NCBI RefSeq assembly: GCF_000620145.1
Contig: NZ_JHVM01000017.1
Span: 1-64,000 of the forward strand
Origin: Deefgea rivuli DSM 18356
Lineage (GTDB): Bacteria > Pseudomonadota > Gammaproteobacteria > Burkholderiales > Chitinibacteraceae
Direction: 5' to 3'
DNA length: 64,000 nucleotides
Shown: positions 34,535 through 44,314 of the stretch, piece by piece
Numbering within the stretch: position 1 is the stretch's first letter
Layout: the number at the start of each line of letters is the position of its first letter
Position numbers and translations under genes: made by a program
Notes under the pieces: model-generated
The model's input: only the letters and a program-made list of their open reading frames with translations
Database searches by the model: none
Told to the model about the DNA's origin: nothing

Positions 34535-34739
34535 TAATGCTTTTTTCTATTGAATTAATTTTCTCGATTGTACAGTTTAAAACATAGTTTCTGGATTACA
34601 CACCGCTCATTGTATGTTTGCGATTTCATCCAACACATTCGCTTTGATCTGCCGCATTAAAAATCCACAATCTCAAGTCGAGCAGTGCTCTTGCAAGGCA
34701 TAATAGTAAGATAAAAAGCAGCCTTGGGAGGGCCGTCGA

Positions 34740-35999
34740 ATGAAAATTATCATTCTAGGAGCAGGCGTGATTGGCGTGACGAGCGCTTGGTTTTTGGCGC
34801 AAGAAGGGCATGAAGTAACCGTGATTGAGCGCGCTCAAGAGCCCGCGCGAGAAACGAGCTACGCCAACGGCGGGCAAATTTCGGTGTGCCATGCCGAGCC
34901 TTGGGCGAATCCCAAAGCGCCGTGGAAAACATTGCAATGGTTAGGTGAAGAGGACGCACCGCTATTGTTCCGGCTCAAACTCGATTGGCATCAATGGCGT
35001 TGGGGATTGCGCTTTTTGCAGCAATGCACGCAAGCCAAGGCTAAAGCGAATTTACAAAATCTAGTTAGATTGGGTTTGTATAGTCGTGCAACTTTGCAAG
35101 ATTTACGCCAAAAAACGGGTGTGGTTTATCAGCAGCGTACTGAAGGTATTTTGCACTATTACACGGACCCTGCTGAGTACGCTGCGGCGATTCCGGCTGC
35201 GGCTTTGATGCGCGAGGTCGGCTTGGATCGGCAAGTTAAAACGGCCGCAGAATGCTTGAAGATTGAACCTGCTTTGGCGCAATCGCGCTTTCCGATTGTC
35301 GGTGGCACCTATACGCCGAGCGATGAATCGGGCGATGCGCGGCAATTTACCAATGAATTAGCCGAGCGCTGCGCTGCGCTGGGCGTTGAGTTTCGCTACG
35401 ATTGCGCGATTGAAGCCTTGGAGCGGGAAGGCGACGATGTAAAAGCAGTGCGTGTTTCCAGTATTGCGGAAGGCGTTGAGCGGCTGACGGCGGATGCGAT
35501 TGTGGTTTGCTTGGGCAGTTACAGCCCACAGCATTTACAGCCGCTGGGCATTACGCTGGATATTTATCCCGCAAAAGGTTATTCAGCGACGATTCCGGTG
35601 ATAGATCCATCGTGCGCGCCGACGGTGAGCTTGACCGACGATGGCTATAAATTGGTGTTTTCTCGCTTGGGTGATCGCCTGCGGGTGGCGGGGACGGCGG
35701 AATTTAATGGCTACAATTTGGATTTGAATCCAACTCGCTGCAAAGCCTTGATTGATCGAACCAGCCAAATTTTCCCGGAAGGCATGGATTACGCCGCGGC
35801 TGAATTTTGGACGGGTCTAAGGCCTGCAACACCAGGGAATCTGCCTTATATCGGGCAAACGCGCTTTCCGAGTTTGTGGCTCAATACCGGCCACGGAACC
35901 TTGGGCTGGACTGAATGCTGTGGCTCGGCGCAGGCGATTACCGATTTGATCGCAGGGCGAAAACCTGAAGTCGATTATCCATTTGTGAGCCGTATTTAA
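34740..35999 (+). CDS. dadA: D-amino acid dehydrogenase DadA
   Basis: 419 aa. N-terminal FAD motif IIILGAGVIGVTSAWFLAQEGHEVTVIER, then ETSYANGGQISVCHAEPWANPKAPWKTLQWLGEEDAPLLFRLKLD, diagnostic for DadA small subunits. C-terminal FAD contacts lie in GLRPATPGNLPYIGQTRFPSLWLNTGHGTLGWTECCGSA. It oxidises D-amino acids (classically D-Ala) to keto acids, feeding electrons to quinone. No dadX racemase adjacent. Confidence 0.95.
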   Translation: MKIIILGAGVIGVTSAWFLAQEGHEVTVIERAQEPARETSYANGGQISVCHAEPWANPKAPWKTLQWLGEEDAPLLFRLKLDWHQWRWGLRFLQQCTQAKAKANLQNLVRLGLYSRATLQDLRQKTGVVYQQRTEGILHYYTDPAEYAAAIPAAALMREVGLDRQVKTAAECLKIEPALAQSRFPIVGGTYTPSDESGDARQFTNELAERCAALGVEFRYDCAIEALEREGDDVKAVRVSSIAEGVERLTADAIVVCLGSYSPQHLQPLGITLDIYPAKGYSATIPVIDPSCAPTVSLTDDGYKLVFSRLGDRLRVAGTAEFNGYNLDLNPTRCKALIDRTSQIFPEGMDYAAAEFWTGLRPATPGNLPYIGQTRFPSLWLNTGHGTLGWTECCGSAQAITDLIAGRKPEVDYPFVSRI

Positions 36000-36002
36000 T
36001 AC

Positions 36003-36058
36003 GATGGGTATTGCCATACAGCCATTGCTGTTTAATGGCTGCGTAGCAATACCCATTG
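36003..36058. repeat. Dispersed GGGTAT palindrome, copy at dadA 3' end
   Basis: GATGGGTATTGC ... GCAATACCCATTG outer arms, inner CAGCCATT / AATGGCTG; near perfect. It fills the gap between dadA and the convergent thyA stop. Confidence 0.8.
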
Positions 36059-36064
36059 GTCATG

Positions 36065-36886
36065 CTATACAGCCACTGGCGCTTTGATCGCTGGATGCGG
36101 ATCGTAGTTTTCTAGTGTGAAATCTTCAAATTCAAACGAGAATAAATCGGTCTTGGCTGGATTGAGTTTCAGCGTCGGTAGCGCGCGTGGGGCGCGGCTG
36201 AGTTGCTCTTTGACTTGCTCAAAATGGTTGCGATAAATATGGCAATCGCCGCCCGTCCAGACAAAATCACCCGGCTGCAAGTCGCAAACTTGCGCCAGCA
36301 TCAACACCAGCGCCGCGTACGACGCAATATTAAATGGCACGCCAAGGAATAAATCAGCGCTGCGTTGATACAGCTGGCAAGACAATTTGCCGCGTTGATC
36401 GGCGTCATCCGGCTGCGCGGGCGCAACATAAAATTGGAAAAAGGCATGGCAGGGCGGTAAGGCCATGTTTTCAATTTCGCCAACATTCCACGCCGAAACA
36501 ATAATCCGTCGCGAATCGGGATTGGTTTTGAGTGCTTTAATGACTTCTGAAATTTGATCAATATGGCGACCATCCGCAGTCGGCCAGCTGCGCCATTGCG
36601 AGCCGTACACGGGGCCGAGTTCACCGTTAGCATCCGCCCATTCGTTCCAAATCGTCACGCCACGCTCTTGTAGCCACTTCACATTGGTGTCGCCGCGCAA
36701 AAACCACAGCAATTCATTGATGATGGATTTGAGATGGGTTTTTTTTGTGGTCACGAGGGGAAAGCCATCGGCCAGATTAAAACGCATTTGATGCGCGAAT
36801 ACTGAAACGGTGCCCGTGCCGGTGCGATCTTCTTTGGCGACACCATGGTCGAGTACGTGTTGCAATAAATCGAGGTATTGACGCAT
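36065..36886 (-). CDS. thyA: Thymidylate synthase
   Basis: 273 aa from the ATG at 36886, eight bases after GGAG; a start at 36916 is too far upstream. It is collinear with E. coli Thy[35 protein letters not shown], the catalytic Cys in [13 protein letters not shown], and [33 protein letters not shown]. It converts dUMP to dTMP using methylene-tetrahydrofolate. An insertion of about nine residues (PAQPDDADQ) sits in the loop after FYV, compared with the E. coli protein. Confidence 0.97.
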   Translation of the reverse strand: MRQYLDLLQHVLDHGVAKEDRTGTGTVSVFAHQMRFNLADGFPLVTTKKTHLKSIINELLWFLRGDTNVKWLQERGVTIWNEWADANGELGPVYGSQWRSWPTADGRHIDQISEVIKALKTNPDSRRIIVSAWNVGEIENMALPPCHAFFQFYVAPAQPDDADQRGKLSCQLYQRSADLFLGVPFNIASYAALVLMLAQVCDLQPGDFVWTGGDCHIYRNHFEQVKEQLSRAPRALPTLKLNPAKTDLFSFEFEDFTLENYDPHPAIKAPVAV

Positions 36887-36903
36887 GGATGAGGCTCCAG
36901 AAA

Positions 36904-36929
36904 AGAAGCCCTGCAATCGCAGGGCTTGG
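36904..36929 (-). terminator. Terminator between the Cache kinase and thyA
   Basis: AAGCCCTGCGATTGCAGGGCTTCTTTTCT on the minus strand; the T-rich end runs into the thyA ribosome-binding region. Confidence 0.75.
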
Positions 36930-36956
36930 GCTGTATTTCAAAATGATAAGGCGATT

Positions 36957-39041
36957 TTACAGGACGCGATTGCTATCGTCTGTAGGGGCAGCGGCGGGGA
37001 GCGAAATAATAAACGCCGCGCCGTGGCCAAATTGGCTTTCGCAGCGGATATGCCCGTGCATGGCTTCGATCAGCCGCTTGGTAATCGACAATCCTAGCCC
37101 TGTGGTGTGTTCGCCACCTGTCGGGCGCGCCGAAAGGCGGCTGAATTTTTTGAACAGCATTGAGGTTTCATGCGGTGCAATACCGGGGCCTTGATCTTTA
37201 ACGCTGATCTCAATATCACCGTCGTGGTTGCTGGCGGTAATGAGTATATTTTTCTCATGCGGTGAGTATTTCACTGCATTAGAAATTAAATTATCCAGTA
37301 CTTGCCATAAGGCTTGTCGATCTGCGATCAGGCTTAAACCACTGGGCACGAAAATGCATTTTTGCTGCTTACTGAGTAGGCGCTCTTCCCATTCGGCAAG
37401 GGCTTCTTGGATCAGATCATCAATCGCAATCGGCTCAAAAACAAGTTTAATCGAGCCTGTTTCGAGTGCATTGTGGTCGATCAAATTGCTAATAATATTT
37501 TGAATTCGACTGGCAAGCTGACTGATTCCAACTAAGCGATCTTGAATTTTTTCAGTTGACCATTCTTGCAGGCGATCTTTAATCAAGATTGACATGCCTT
37601 GAATGCTAGCAACTGGATTTTTTAAATCATGTGCGGCAATCGTGAGTAATTCATTTTTCTCATGATTCAGGTATTTCAGCGCTTCGTTGGCCGCTTCGAG
37701 TTGTAAATTGCGCGTTGCTAATTCTTGGGTTCTATCTGTTACTAAATCTTCTAAATGATGGCGATGCGTTTGGACTGTGTGCGCCATTTCCTCAAAGGTG
37801 CGCGCTAGCTCGCCGATTTCATCATTACGATGCGTGTCGAGTTCGGTCGTTGTTTTACCAGCAGCTAGTGCTTTAATTGCATTTTTTAAGCGATTGAGCG
37901 GTTTAATAACGTCTGTTTTAAGTACCCATGCCAACAAGCCTAATTCAATGGCAAGGGCGAATAAGCCTAATAATAAGACCATGCTGGCCGCCATCGCGGC
38001 TTTGACTTGTAGCAGTCTTTTTGGATAAACAGTGACAAAAACCCAGTTAGTACTTTTGATAGGGGCAATCCCCAGCCAGTTTTGACTATCGTGACTTTCG
38101 ACAAAGCGATCTAAGGGTTGCGCTTTACTGATAGCAGAATAAAGCGCTTTCAGTGGGCTATCTGAGGTAGCAATATTGAAGGCACCTTGCTTACTTTGGA
38201 TTTGTTGCATGTAATTCGGATGAGAAATCAATCGGCCATCGCGCGCTACAATAAAGTTGTACGTGCCAGGAATATTGACCGTATTGGTGCGCGCAATCAG
38301 CTGCGTCAGCAACACATCCTGACCAACACTGCCGATGTATTTGCCTAAATAATCAATTGGCGTCACCACCGAAACCATCCATTCCAGTGCTTGCTTGTCG
38401 TAATAAATACCCGTCCATTTACTCGTTCTTTGCGGATTGGCTGCCGGCGTAGCAAGCAATTCGGGCTCGATATTTTCAGCGAAATCGGCCACCGAGCCGT
38501 TACGCGCGTAATTGAGCTGCGGTAAATACATCAGGCTGGCATCGGAAATATTCAAATCGATAAAAGTGTCGTAATAACGATCATTAAATGCCGGGCCGTA
38601 TTGCGAGAGCAGGTTGTAACCGAGGATGACTTGGCGCTTGAATTCCGGTGTTTGCTGTGTGGTCGGCAAAATGGCGACGGTGGCGCGGTGCTCAAAATCA
38701 TCGTATTCATATTTTACACGCCACATGCCGTCTTTATCTTGGCGCAATAGATGGCTAAATTCGCTATCAGCGCTCAGGCCTTGTTCTAGCGTGTAGCGGC
38801 GGATGAATTCATCGCGGATCAGGCGCGTATTGTCTTCGGCATTCAGAAATAATTCGCTTTCAATCTGACTGCGCGCATCGATGTATTTGGCGAGGCTGGC
38901 GAGCGCTTCTTCTTGCAGGCGGGTGTAGCTGTAGTAGTAGCTAATGGCAGAAACAGCGACGGCCGCCAAGGTAATGCGCAAGGCCATATTGCGCAGTACA
39001 CGACGATAAAAACTTCCCGATGCGGATTGAAATAAGCTCAT
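36957..39041 (-). CDS. Cache-domain sensor histidine kinase
   Basis: 694 aa. TM1 about 17-38; a large periplasmic double-Cache domain (about 40-345; YDTFIDLNISDASLMYLPQLNY, SVVTPIDYLGKYIGSVGQDVLL, PIKSTNWVFVTVYP); TM2 about 350-373; HAMP; coiled coil; HisKA with intact His in TIAAHDLKNPVASIQGMS; HATPase with N box (LDNLISNAVKYSP), DQGPGIA and GLGLSITKRLIEAMHG. It should sense a small extracellular ligand and phosphorylate an unlinked response regulator, since none is adjacent. Confidence 0.93.
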   Translation of the reverse strand: MSLFQSASGSFYRRVLRNMALRITLAAVAVSAISYYYSYTRLQEEALASLAKYIDARSQIESELFLNAEDNTRLIRDEFIRRYTLEQGLSADSEFSHLLRQDKDGMWRVKYEYDDFEHRATVAILPTTQQTPEFKRQVILGYNLLSQYGPAFNDRYYDTFIDLNISDASLMYLPQLNYARNGSVADFAENIEPELLATPAANPQRTSKWTGIYYDKQALEWMVSVVTPIDYLGKYIGSVGQDVLLTQLIARTNTVNIPGTYNFIVARDGRLISHPNYMQQIQSKQGAFNIATSDSPLKALYSAISKAQPLDRFVESHDSQNWLGIAPIKSTNWVFVTVYPKRLLQVKAAMAASMVLLLGLFALAIELGLLAWVLKTDVIKPLNRLKNAIKALAAGKTTTELDTHRNDEIGELARTFEEMAHTVQTHRHHLEDLVTDRTQELATRNLQLEAANEALKYLNHEKNELLTIAAHDLKNPVASIQGMSILIKDRLQEWSTEKIQDRLVGISQLASRIQNIISNLIDHNALETGSIKLVFEPIAIDDLIQEALAEWEERLLSKQQKCIFVPSGLSLIADRQALWQVLDNLISNAVKYSPHEKNILITASNHDGDIEISVKDQGPGIAPHETSMLFKKFSRLSARPTGGEHTTGLGLSITKRLIEAMHGHIRCESQFGHGAAFIISLPAAAPTDDSNRVL

Positions 39042-39117
39042 AGCACCTACAATAGTCTTTTAGGACAAAGCGAAAAATCAACGCAGGGAGGTTGAAATGG
39101 TTGGTTTTTTTTATTTT

Positions 39118-39687
39118 TTACAGCTCGGGTGTGATGATCTCACAGTAGCGAATTTCAAGCACTTCTAACTCTTGAATTCCAGTAGGAGTACGTAGTAATA
39201 CAACATCGCCTTCGCGGGCTTTGAGTAAGGATCTGGCAACGGGTGAAGTCCAACTGATGTGATTAAGCGCCGCATTGGTTTCGTCAACGCCAACAATACT
39301 GACTGTCTCGCTGTGCGCGTCGCTACGCTCGAATGTCACTGTCGCACTAAAAAAGACTTGCTCAGTGTTTTCGCGCAGGCATGGGTCGACCACCTCAGCG
39401 ATTTCTAGCCGTTTGGTCAAAAAATGAATCCGGCGGTCAATTTCACGCAGACGGCGTTTTCCGTATTGATAATCAGCATTTTCCGAGCGATCGCCGTTGC
39501 TGGCGGCCCAATTAATGAGTACGGTGAGTTCTGGGCGTTCTTTTTTGACGAGTTGGTGCAGCTCATGCTTAAGGCGTTGCCAGCCGTGGGGCGTGATGTA
39601 ATTTTTGCTGCCACTGGGAATGATTAAATCCGCAGGAATCGGATCGTCTTCATCAATGAGGGAATCAGTGTGAGGAGTATTTTGCAT
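39118..39687 (-). CDS. greB: Transcription elongation factor GreB
   Basis: 189 aa from the ATG at 39687; upstream Met codons lie inside a dispersed palindrome and lack RBS. ITPHGWQRLKHELHQLVKKERPELT, then SNGDRSENADYQYGKRRLREIDRRIHFLTKRLEIAEVVDP is the GreA/GreB coiled coil with the acidic tip (DRSENADY). ISWTSPVARSLLKAREGD is the C-terminal domain. GreB rescues backtracked RNA polymerase by stimulating transcript cleavage. Confidence 0.93.
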   Translation of the reverse strand: MQNTPHTDSLIDEDDPIPADLIIPSGSKNYITPHGWQRLKHELHQLVKKERPELTVLINWAASNGDRSENADYQYGKRRLREIDRRIHFLTKRLEIAEVVDPCLRENTEQVFFSATVTFERSDAHSETVSIVGVDETNAALNHISWTSPVARSLLKAREGDVVLLRTPTGIQELEVLEIRYCEIITPEL

Positions 39688-39744
39688 GGGTATGGTGTAT
39701 GTGATGCTAGGCATTGCGTAACAATGCCTAGCGGTCAATACCTA
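39686..39744. repeat. Dispersed GGGTAT palindrome between rluB and greB
   Basis: ATGGGTATGG ... TCAATACCTAG outer arms with inner GCTAGGCATTG / CAATGCCTAGC perfect arms. It covers the rluB stop and touches the greB start. Confidence 0.75.
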
Positions 39745-41013
39745 GTCTTTTACTTGACCCATGATGGTCAGGCCGGCCCATTTCGTAGCAGCCAGAACTT
39801 CGGTTTCTGATAGCTCGTAAAACTCACCGCGTTTTAAGCGGCCAGGCAAGCTGAACATACCAAAGCGAATCCGCGTTAGGCGGCTGACCATGATGTTGAA
39901 ATGCTCAAACATCCGGCGTACTTCACGATTACGGCCTTCTTTAATCACCACGTGATACCAGTGATTACTGCCTTCGCCGCCGCGATCTTCGATGCGGGCA
40001 AAGTGAGCTTCACCGTCATCCAGCGTGATACCCGCAGTCAGTTCTTTCATTTGCTCAGGCGTCAATTGACCATGCACGCGTACGGCGTATTCACGCTCTA
40101 CTTCAAAACTTGGATGCGTCATGCGGTTGGCCAGCTCGCCCGAGGTCGTAAATAGCAGCAAGCCCGTGGTGTTAAAGTCCAAACGGCCAATTGCGATCCA
40201 TTTGCTGGAATACACGCGGCGCAGGCGATCAAATACCGTTACACGGCCTTCTGGATCATCGCGGCTCACCAGCTCGCCTTCTTGCTTGTGGTACATAATG
40301 ATACGCGCCATACGGTCTGGCCATTTGAGCGCGACGCGTTTGCCATCAATGCGAACTTCATCGCCAGGGCTGACTTTGCTGCCCAAGGCTGCGATGCGGC
40401 CACCAATAGTCACGCGTTCGGCTTCGATGATTTCTTCCATATCACGGCGTGAGCCGAGGCCGGAATACGCCAGCACTTTTTGCAGGCGATCTTCTTCAAT
40501 TTCGCTGGTAGCTAAACGCTTTTCACGCAAAATTTGTTGGAACGCCAATTCGTCTTGCGAGCCTTGGCGTTGCTTCATGCGCTTGGCACGTTTTACATTT
40601 TTATTGGTTTTGTCGCCGTGATGCACAATCGTCGTTTGCGTGCTTTCTTCCACTTTCTCGACGGTTTTGATCCCTTGCACTTCACGTGCGCCAGCGGTTT
40701 TGGCAATCGCCTGCGCAATCATGCGGCTCATGCCGACAGTTGAATTACCGCGTTTGCGTATGCCGGTAGCAGGCGTTGACGAGCGGCCGGTATCAGGCAA
40801 GTTTTGCGCGCGATTACGCGCAGCTTCACTGGCTGAAACAGGTTTCTTTTTGGGCGCACCCAATTTGGCGGTCGGTGATTGCATCGGCTGTACGGCGGCT
40901 TTATGTACCACTGTTTTGCCACGACTGCCCGCCTTATTGGCGCTACGTAGCTGATCGCTAGCACGGCCTTCACGAATGGCGGGCTGCGGACGGCGGGCTT
41001 TAACTGTTTTCAT
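39742..41013 (-). CDS. rluB: 23S rRNA pseudouridine synthase RluB
   Basis: 423 aa. A long basic, Pro/Lys/Arg-rich N-terminal extension (about 1-170), then an S4 RNA-binding domain (EEDRLQKVLAYSGLGSRRDMEEIIEAERVTIGG) and the catalytic domain with Asp in IGRLDFNTTGLLLFTTSGEL. The C-terminal GRNREVRRMFEHFNIMVSRLTRIRFG is RsuA/RluB-type. It makes pseudouridine 2605 in 23S rRNA. Disordered basic extensions of this kind are common in betaproteobacterial RluB. Confidence 0.94.
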   Translation of the reverse strand: MKTVKARRPQPAIREGRASDQLRSANKAGSRGKTVVHKAAVQPMQSPTAKLGAPKKKPVSASEAARNRAQNLPDTGRSSTPATGIRKRGNSTVGMSRMIAQAIAKTAGAREVQGIKTVEKVEESTQTTIVHHGDKTNKNVKRAKRMKQRQGSQDELAFQQILREKRLATSEIEEDRLQKVLAYSGLGSRRDMEEIIEAERVTIGGRIAALGSKVSPGDEVRIDGKRVALKWPDRMARIIMYHKQEGELVSRDDPEGRVTVFDRLRRVYSSKWIAIGRLDFNTTGLLLFTTSGELANRMTHPSFEVEREYAVRVHGQLTPEQMKELTAGITLDDGEAHFARIEDRGGEGSNHWYHVVIKEGRNREVRRMFEHFNIMVSRLTRIRFGMFSLPGRLKRGEFYELSETEVLAATKWAGLTIMGQVKD

Positions 41014-41079
41014 CGGGCGTTCTTCTTTGTTCTATAAGCGATAATTATAACTGGTTTAGCTTGACGATGCTTAAAAATG

Positions 41080-41107
41080 CCAATAGCCGCGTTGAGCGGC
41101 TATTGGA
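41080..41107 (-). terminator. Terminator of the 41126-41587 gene
   Basis: CCAATAGCCGC / GCGGCTATTGG then CATTTTT on the minus strand. Confidence 0.8.
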
Positions 41108-41125
41108 TTTGGTTACAGTATTAGT

Positions 41126-41587
41126 TTAATGCGACGGCTTGTTTTGCAAAGTAAAGAAAGCAATCCCACCCAAGCTGGTCAAACCAAAGTTAAATACTTG
41201 CTTAGACATATCGTCGTTATCAGGGCCAAGCTCGAGTTTTCTTTGGATTTCAAATAAAACTTCGAGCTCTTTAAACCATTTGAGTAGCCGCGTGTTTTCA
41301 TTCAAATACGCTTCAATTGCGACTTTATTGGGATGATCGCCAACCACTTGAATTTTGCCTTCTGGCGCGCTTTGCAATTGGAAAGCGGGTGGTACGGTGA
41401 TTTTGGTGTGCACTAGCAAGTGGCTAGCAAGGTCTTCACCAAAGCGGCGTACTTCGTTGGTGGCGCTATTTTTTAGATCGGATAACTGAATGCCAGTCGT
41501 TTCGTTTGGATTGTTGCTTAGCCGCGCGACATCCAGTAGCGCAGTACCCAGTTGGTCTCTTTGCGGTTGGGTGGTATCAGTAGCCAC
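41126..41587 (-). CDS. Unknown conserved-looking soluble protein
   Basis: 153 aa; I do not recognise it. It is predicted cytoplasmic: no signal peptide, a mostly helical central part (NSATNEVRRFGEDLASHLLVHTKI; VAIEAYLNENTRLLKWFKELEVLFEIQRKLELG) and a weakly hydrophobic C-terminus (QVFNFGLTSLGGIAFFTL). Codon use matches its neighbours. It has its own terminator and lies between rluB and mutS as a single gene. Confidence 0.7.
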   Translation of the reverse strand: MATDTTQPQRDQLGTALLDVARLSNNPNETTGIQLSDLKNSATNEVRRFGEDLASHLLVHTKITVPPAFQLQSAPEGKIQVVGDHPNKVAIEAYLNENTRLLKWFKELEVLFEIQRKLELGPDNDDMSKQVFNFGLTSLGGIAFFTLQNKPSH

Positions 41588-41676
41588 AGTGTTTTCCTTT
41601 TAGCTTTGAATATTTTGATCATCTTAATTTAGACGTTTTTCAGCCATTTGCAGCGTGAAAGTTCACATTTTTTGAT

Positions 41677-44244
41677 TTAGATGAGTTCTTGCAATCGGTA
41701 GATCAGCTGTAGTGCATCGCGTGGGCTTAGCTCATCGAGATTGACGGCTTGTAGTGCTTCGACGATCGGATGCGTTTCAAGTTCAATTTTACTCGCATAA
41801 TTATTAGCAGCAAACAGATCCGCTTGTGGGCCATTTGTTAGACTGTTTTGTTCTAAATCCAGAAGTTTGCGTTTGGCTAATCGAACCACATCGCGCGGCA
41901 CGCCCGCTAAGCTAGCCACGGCAATTCCATAGCTTTGCGAAGCGGGGCCATCCTGTACCGCATGCAAAAACACAATCCGGTCTTTGTGTTCGACGGCGTC
42001 TAAATGCACGTTAGCCACTTGCGGGTAATCTTGCGCCAAGCGAGTCAGCTCAAAATAATGCGTTGCAAACAGCGTGTAGCTGCGATTTTTCTCGATTAGT
42101 GAACGTGCAATCGACCATGCAAGTGCTAGGCCGTCAAATGTCGACGTGCCACGGCCCACTTCATCCATCAGCACCAAGCTGAATTCATTGGCGTTATTCA
42201 AAATATTGGCGGTTTCGGTCATTTCCACCATAAACGTTGAGCGGCCACCGGCCAAATCATCGCTAGCGCCAATTCGCGTGAAAATGCGATCAATACGGCC
42301 AATTTGTGCGCTTTGAGCTGGTACATAGCTACCGATATGGGCGAGCAGCACAATCAATGCGACTTGCCGCATATAGGTTGATTTACCGCCCATATTCGGG
42401 CCGGTAATCAGCAGCAATTTGCGCGCCAGATTAAATTCAGCACTATTGGCGATAAAGTCGTCGATTTGTTCTTCAACCACCGGATGACGACCGGCTTCTA
42501 TATTGAGCACCGCCTCAGCGCAAAACTTCGGCGCGGTGTAACCGGCAATATGCGCGCGTTGCGCCAAGCACACCAACACATCGAGCGTGGCGACGGCTTG
42601 TCCGGCAAGGCGCAATGTCGCTAACGCCGGTTGCAATGTGTCAAGTAGTGTTTCGTAGAGTTGCTTTTCGAGTGCCAGCGCACGCTCGTTAGCAGATAGC
42701 GCTTTTTCTTCAAACGTTTTTAGCTCGGGCGTGATGTAACGCTCGGCATTTTTCATCGTTTGCCGACGACGATAATCATCCGGTACTTGGCCTAGGTATG
42801 AGTTGGTAATCTCAATAAAGAAGCCAGCTACACGGTTATACTCCACCCGCAACGTACTAATCCCAGTGCGTTCTCGCTCGCGTTGCTCGAGCGCCGTCAG
42901 AAAATCGCCGCAATTGCTTTGGATATTGCGTAGCTCATCGAGATCGGCTGAGAAACCATCGGCAATGACGCCGCCTTCACGGATCAATACGCCAGGCTCG
43001 GCCTGAATTGCCACTTGTAGCAGCGCGGCAATCGCCGGATCGGCTTGCAGCGCATTGGCTAATCCAGCAAATAAGCCTTCATTGGGTAACTGCGTCGCCA
43101 GTTGCGGCAAAATCAGCAAGCTGGCGCGCAAGCTCGCTAAATCGCGTGGCCGCGCGCTACGTAATGCAATCCGCGACACGATGCGCTCGATGTCAGCGAT
43201 TTCGCGCAGATTTTGGTAAAGCGTTTCGCCCAATGCTTGTTCCAGCAGCGTGCTGATTGCATTTTGCCGTTCGAGGATTTTGTGATGATTACGTAGCGGA
43301 TGATGCAGCCAATGCGCCAGTAAGCGTGAACCCATGCCGGTAGCGCAGTGATCAAGTAGTGAAAACAGTGTCGGCGCAGCTTTACCGCGAATCGTTTCTG
43401 TTAGCTCCAAATTGCGCCGTGTTGCAGCATCGAGCTCAATGTATTGCGTTGTGCTTTCAACGCGTAATCCGGCCAAGGAGGGTAGTGCGCCGCCTTGCGT
43501 GCTGCGCACGTATTCAAGCAAAGCGCCCGCTGCGCCCAGCGCCAGCATTGCATCGTCGACGCCAAAACCTGCCAAATCATGCACGGAGAAATGTCGGCTG
43601 AGATTGCGTTTAGCGCTGTCGTTTTCAAATTGCCACGTCGAAATCCGGCGTACTGGAATACGGAGTTGATCGAGTAGCGCGAGTTCTGTGCCTTCAGGCA
43701 CCAAAATCTCGGCCGGGCGCAGGCGTTCGAGTTCTGAGGCTATCTTTTCGACTTCGGAATCCATGAGCGCGAAATCACCCGACGCGAGTGATAGCCACGC
43801 CATGCCGAGTTTGCCTTTGACAAAGCGCAGCGCCAGCAGGCGATTTTCTTGCTTGTCGTCGAGCAGCGCCGCATCGGTCAAAGTGCCGGGGGTGACGACG
43901 CGCATCACTTTGCGTTCGACCGGTCCTTTGCTGGTGGCTGGATCGCCAATTTGTTCGCAAATCGCAATCGATTCGCCCAGCTTGACCAGTTTGGCGAGGT
44001 AGGGTTCGAGCGAGTGAAACGGAATGCCGCACATTTTAATCGGCTCGCCCGCGCTGCTGCCGCGCGTGGTCAGCGTGATATCGAGCAGGCGCGCGGCTTT
44101 GATTGCGTCCTCATAAAACAGCTCGTAAAAATCGCCCATGCGATAAAACACCAATTTATCTTGGTGATCGGCTTTTAGGCCGAAGTACTGCGCCATCATT
44201 GGCGTATGCGTTGGGATCGCTGCGTCTTTACTGGTTTTAGCCAT
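41677..44244 (-). CDS. mutS: DNA mismatch repair protein MutS
   Basis: 855 aa from the ATG at 44244 (a TTG two codons earlier, at 44250, is an alternative). The N-terminal mismatch-reading FYELF motif ([12 protein letters not shown]) is present. Walker [10 protein letters not shown], Walker [23 protein letters not shown] and the ATHYFELT switch follow. The C-terminus ([14 protein letters not shown]) is the tetramer tail region. It recognises mismatches with MutL. A dispersed palindrome separates it from tilS upstream. Confidence 0.98.
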   Translation of the reverse strand: MAKTSKDAAIPTHTPMMAQYFGLKADHQDKLVFYRMGDFYELFYEDAIKAARLLDITLTTRGSSAGEPIKMCGIPFHSLEPYLAKLVKLGESIAICEQIGDPATSKGPVERKVMRVVTPGTLTDAALLDDKQENRLLALRFVKGKLGMAWLSLASGDFALMDSEVEKIASELERLRPAEILVPEGTELALLDQLRIPVRRISTWQFENDSAKRNLSRHFSVHDLAGFGVDDAMLALGAAGALLEYVRSTQGGALPSLAGLRVESTTQYIELDAATRRNLELTETIRGKAAPTLFSLLDHCATGMGSRLLAHWLHHPLRNHHKILERQNAISTLLEQALGETLYQNLREIADIERIVSRIALRSARPRDLASLRASLLILPQLATQLPNEGLFAGLANALQADPAIAALLQVAIQAEPGVLIREGGVIADGFSADLDELRNIQSNCGDFLTALEQRERERTGISTLRVEYNRVAGFFIEITNSYLGQVPDDYRRRQTMKNAERYITPELKTFEEKALSANERALALEKQLYETLLDTLQPALATLRLAGQAVATLDVLVCLAQRAHIAGYTAPKFCAEAVLNIEAGRHPVVEEQIDDFIANSAEFNLARKLLLITGPNMGGKSTYMRQVALIVLLAHIGSYVPAQSAQIGRIDRIFTRIGASDDLAGGRSTFMVEMTETANILNNANEFSLVLMDEVGRGTSTFDGLALAWSIARSLIEKNRSYTLFATHYFELTRLAQDYPQVANVHLDAVEHKDRIVFLHAVQDGPASQSYGIAVASLAGVPRDVVRLAKRKLLDLEQNSLTNGPQADLFAANNYASKIELETHPIVEALQAVNLDELSPRDALQLIYRLQELI

Positions 44245-44262
44245 GCTCAATTCCGTATTCTT

Positions 44263-44314
44263 TAGGTATATCTATCGAGGCTTTATTTAATAATGCTTAG
44301 CTGGTAATACCCTT
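44263..44314. repeat. Dispersed GGGTAT palindrome at tilS 3' end
   Basis: TAGGTATATCTATCGAGGCTTTATTTAATAATGC ... GGTAATACCC. It supplies the tilS stop codon (44297-44299) and its last codons. Confidence 0.7.
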
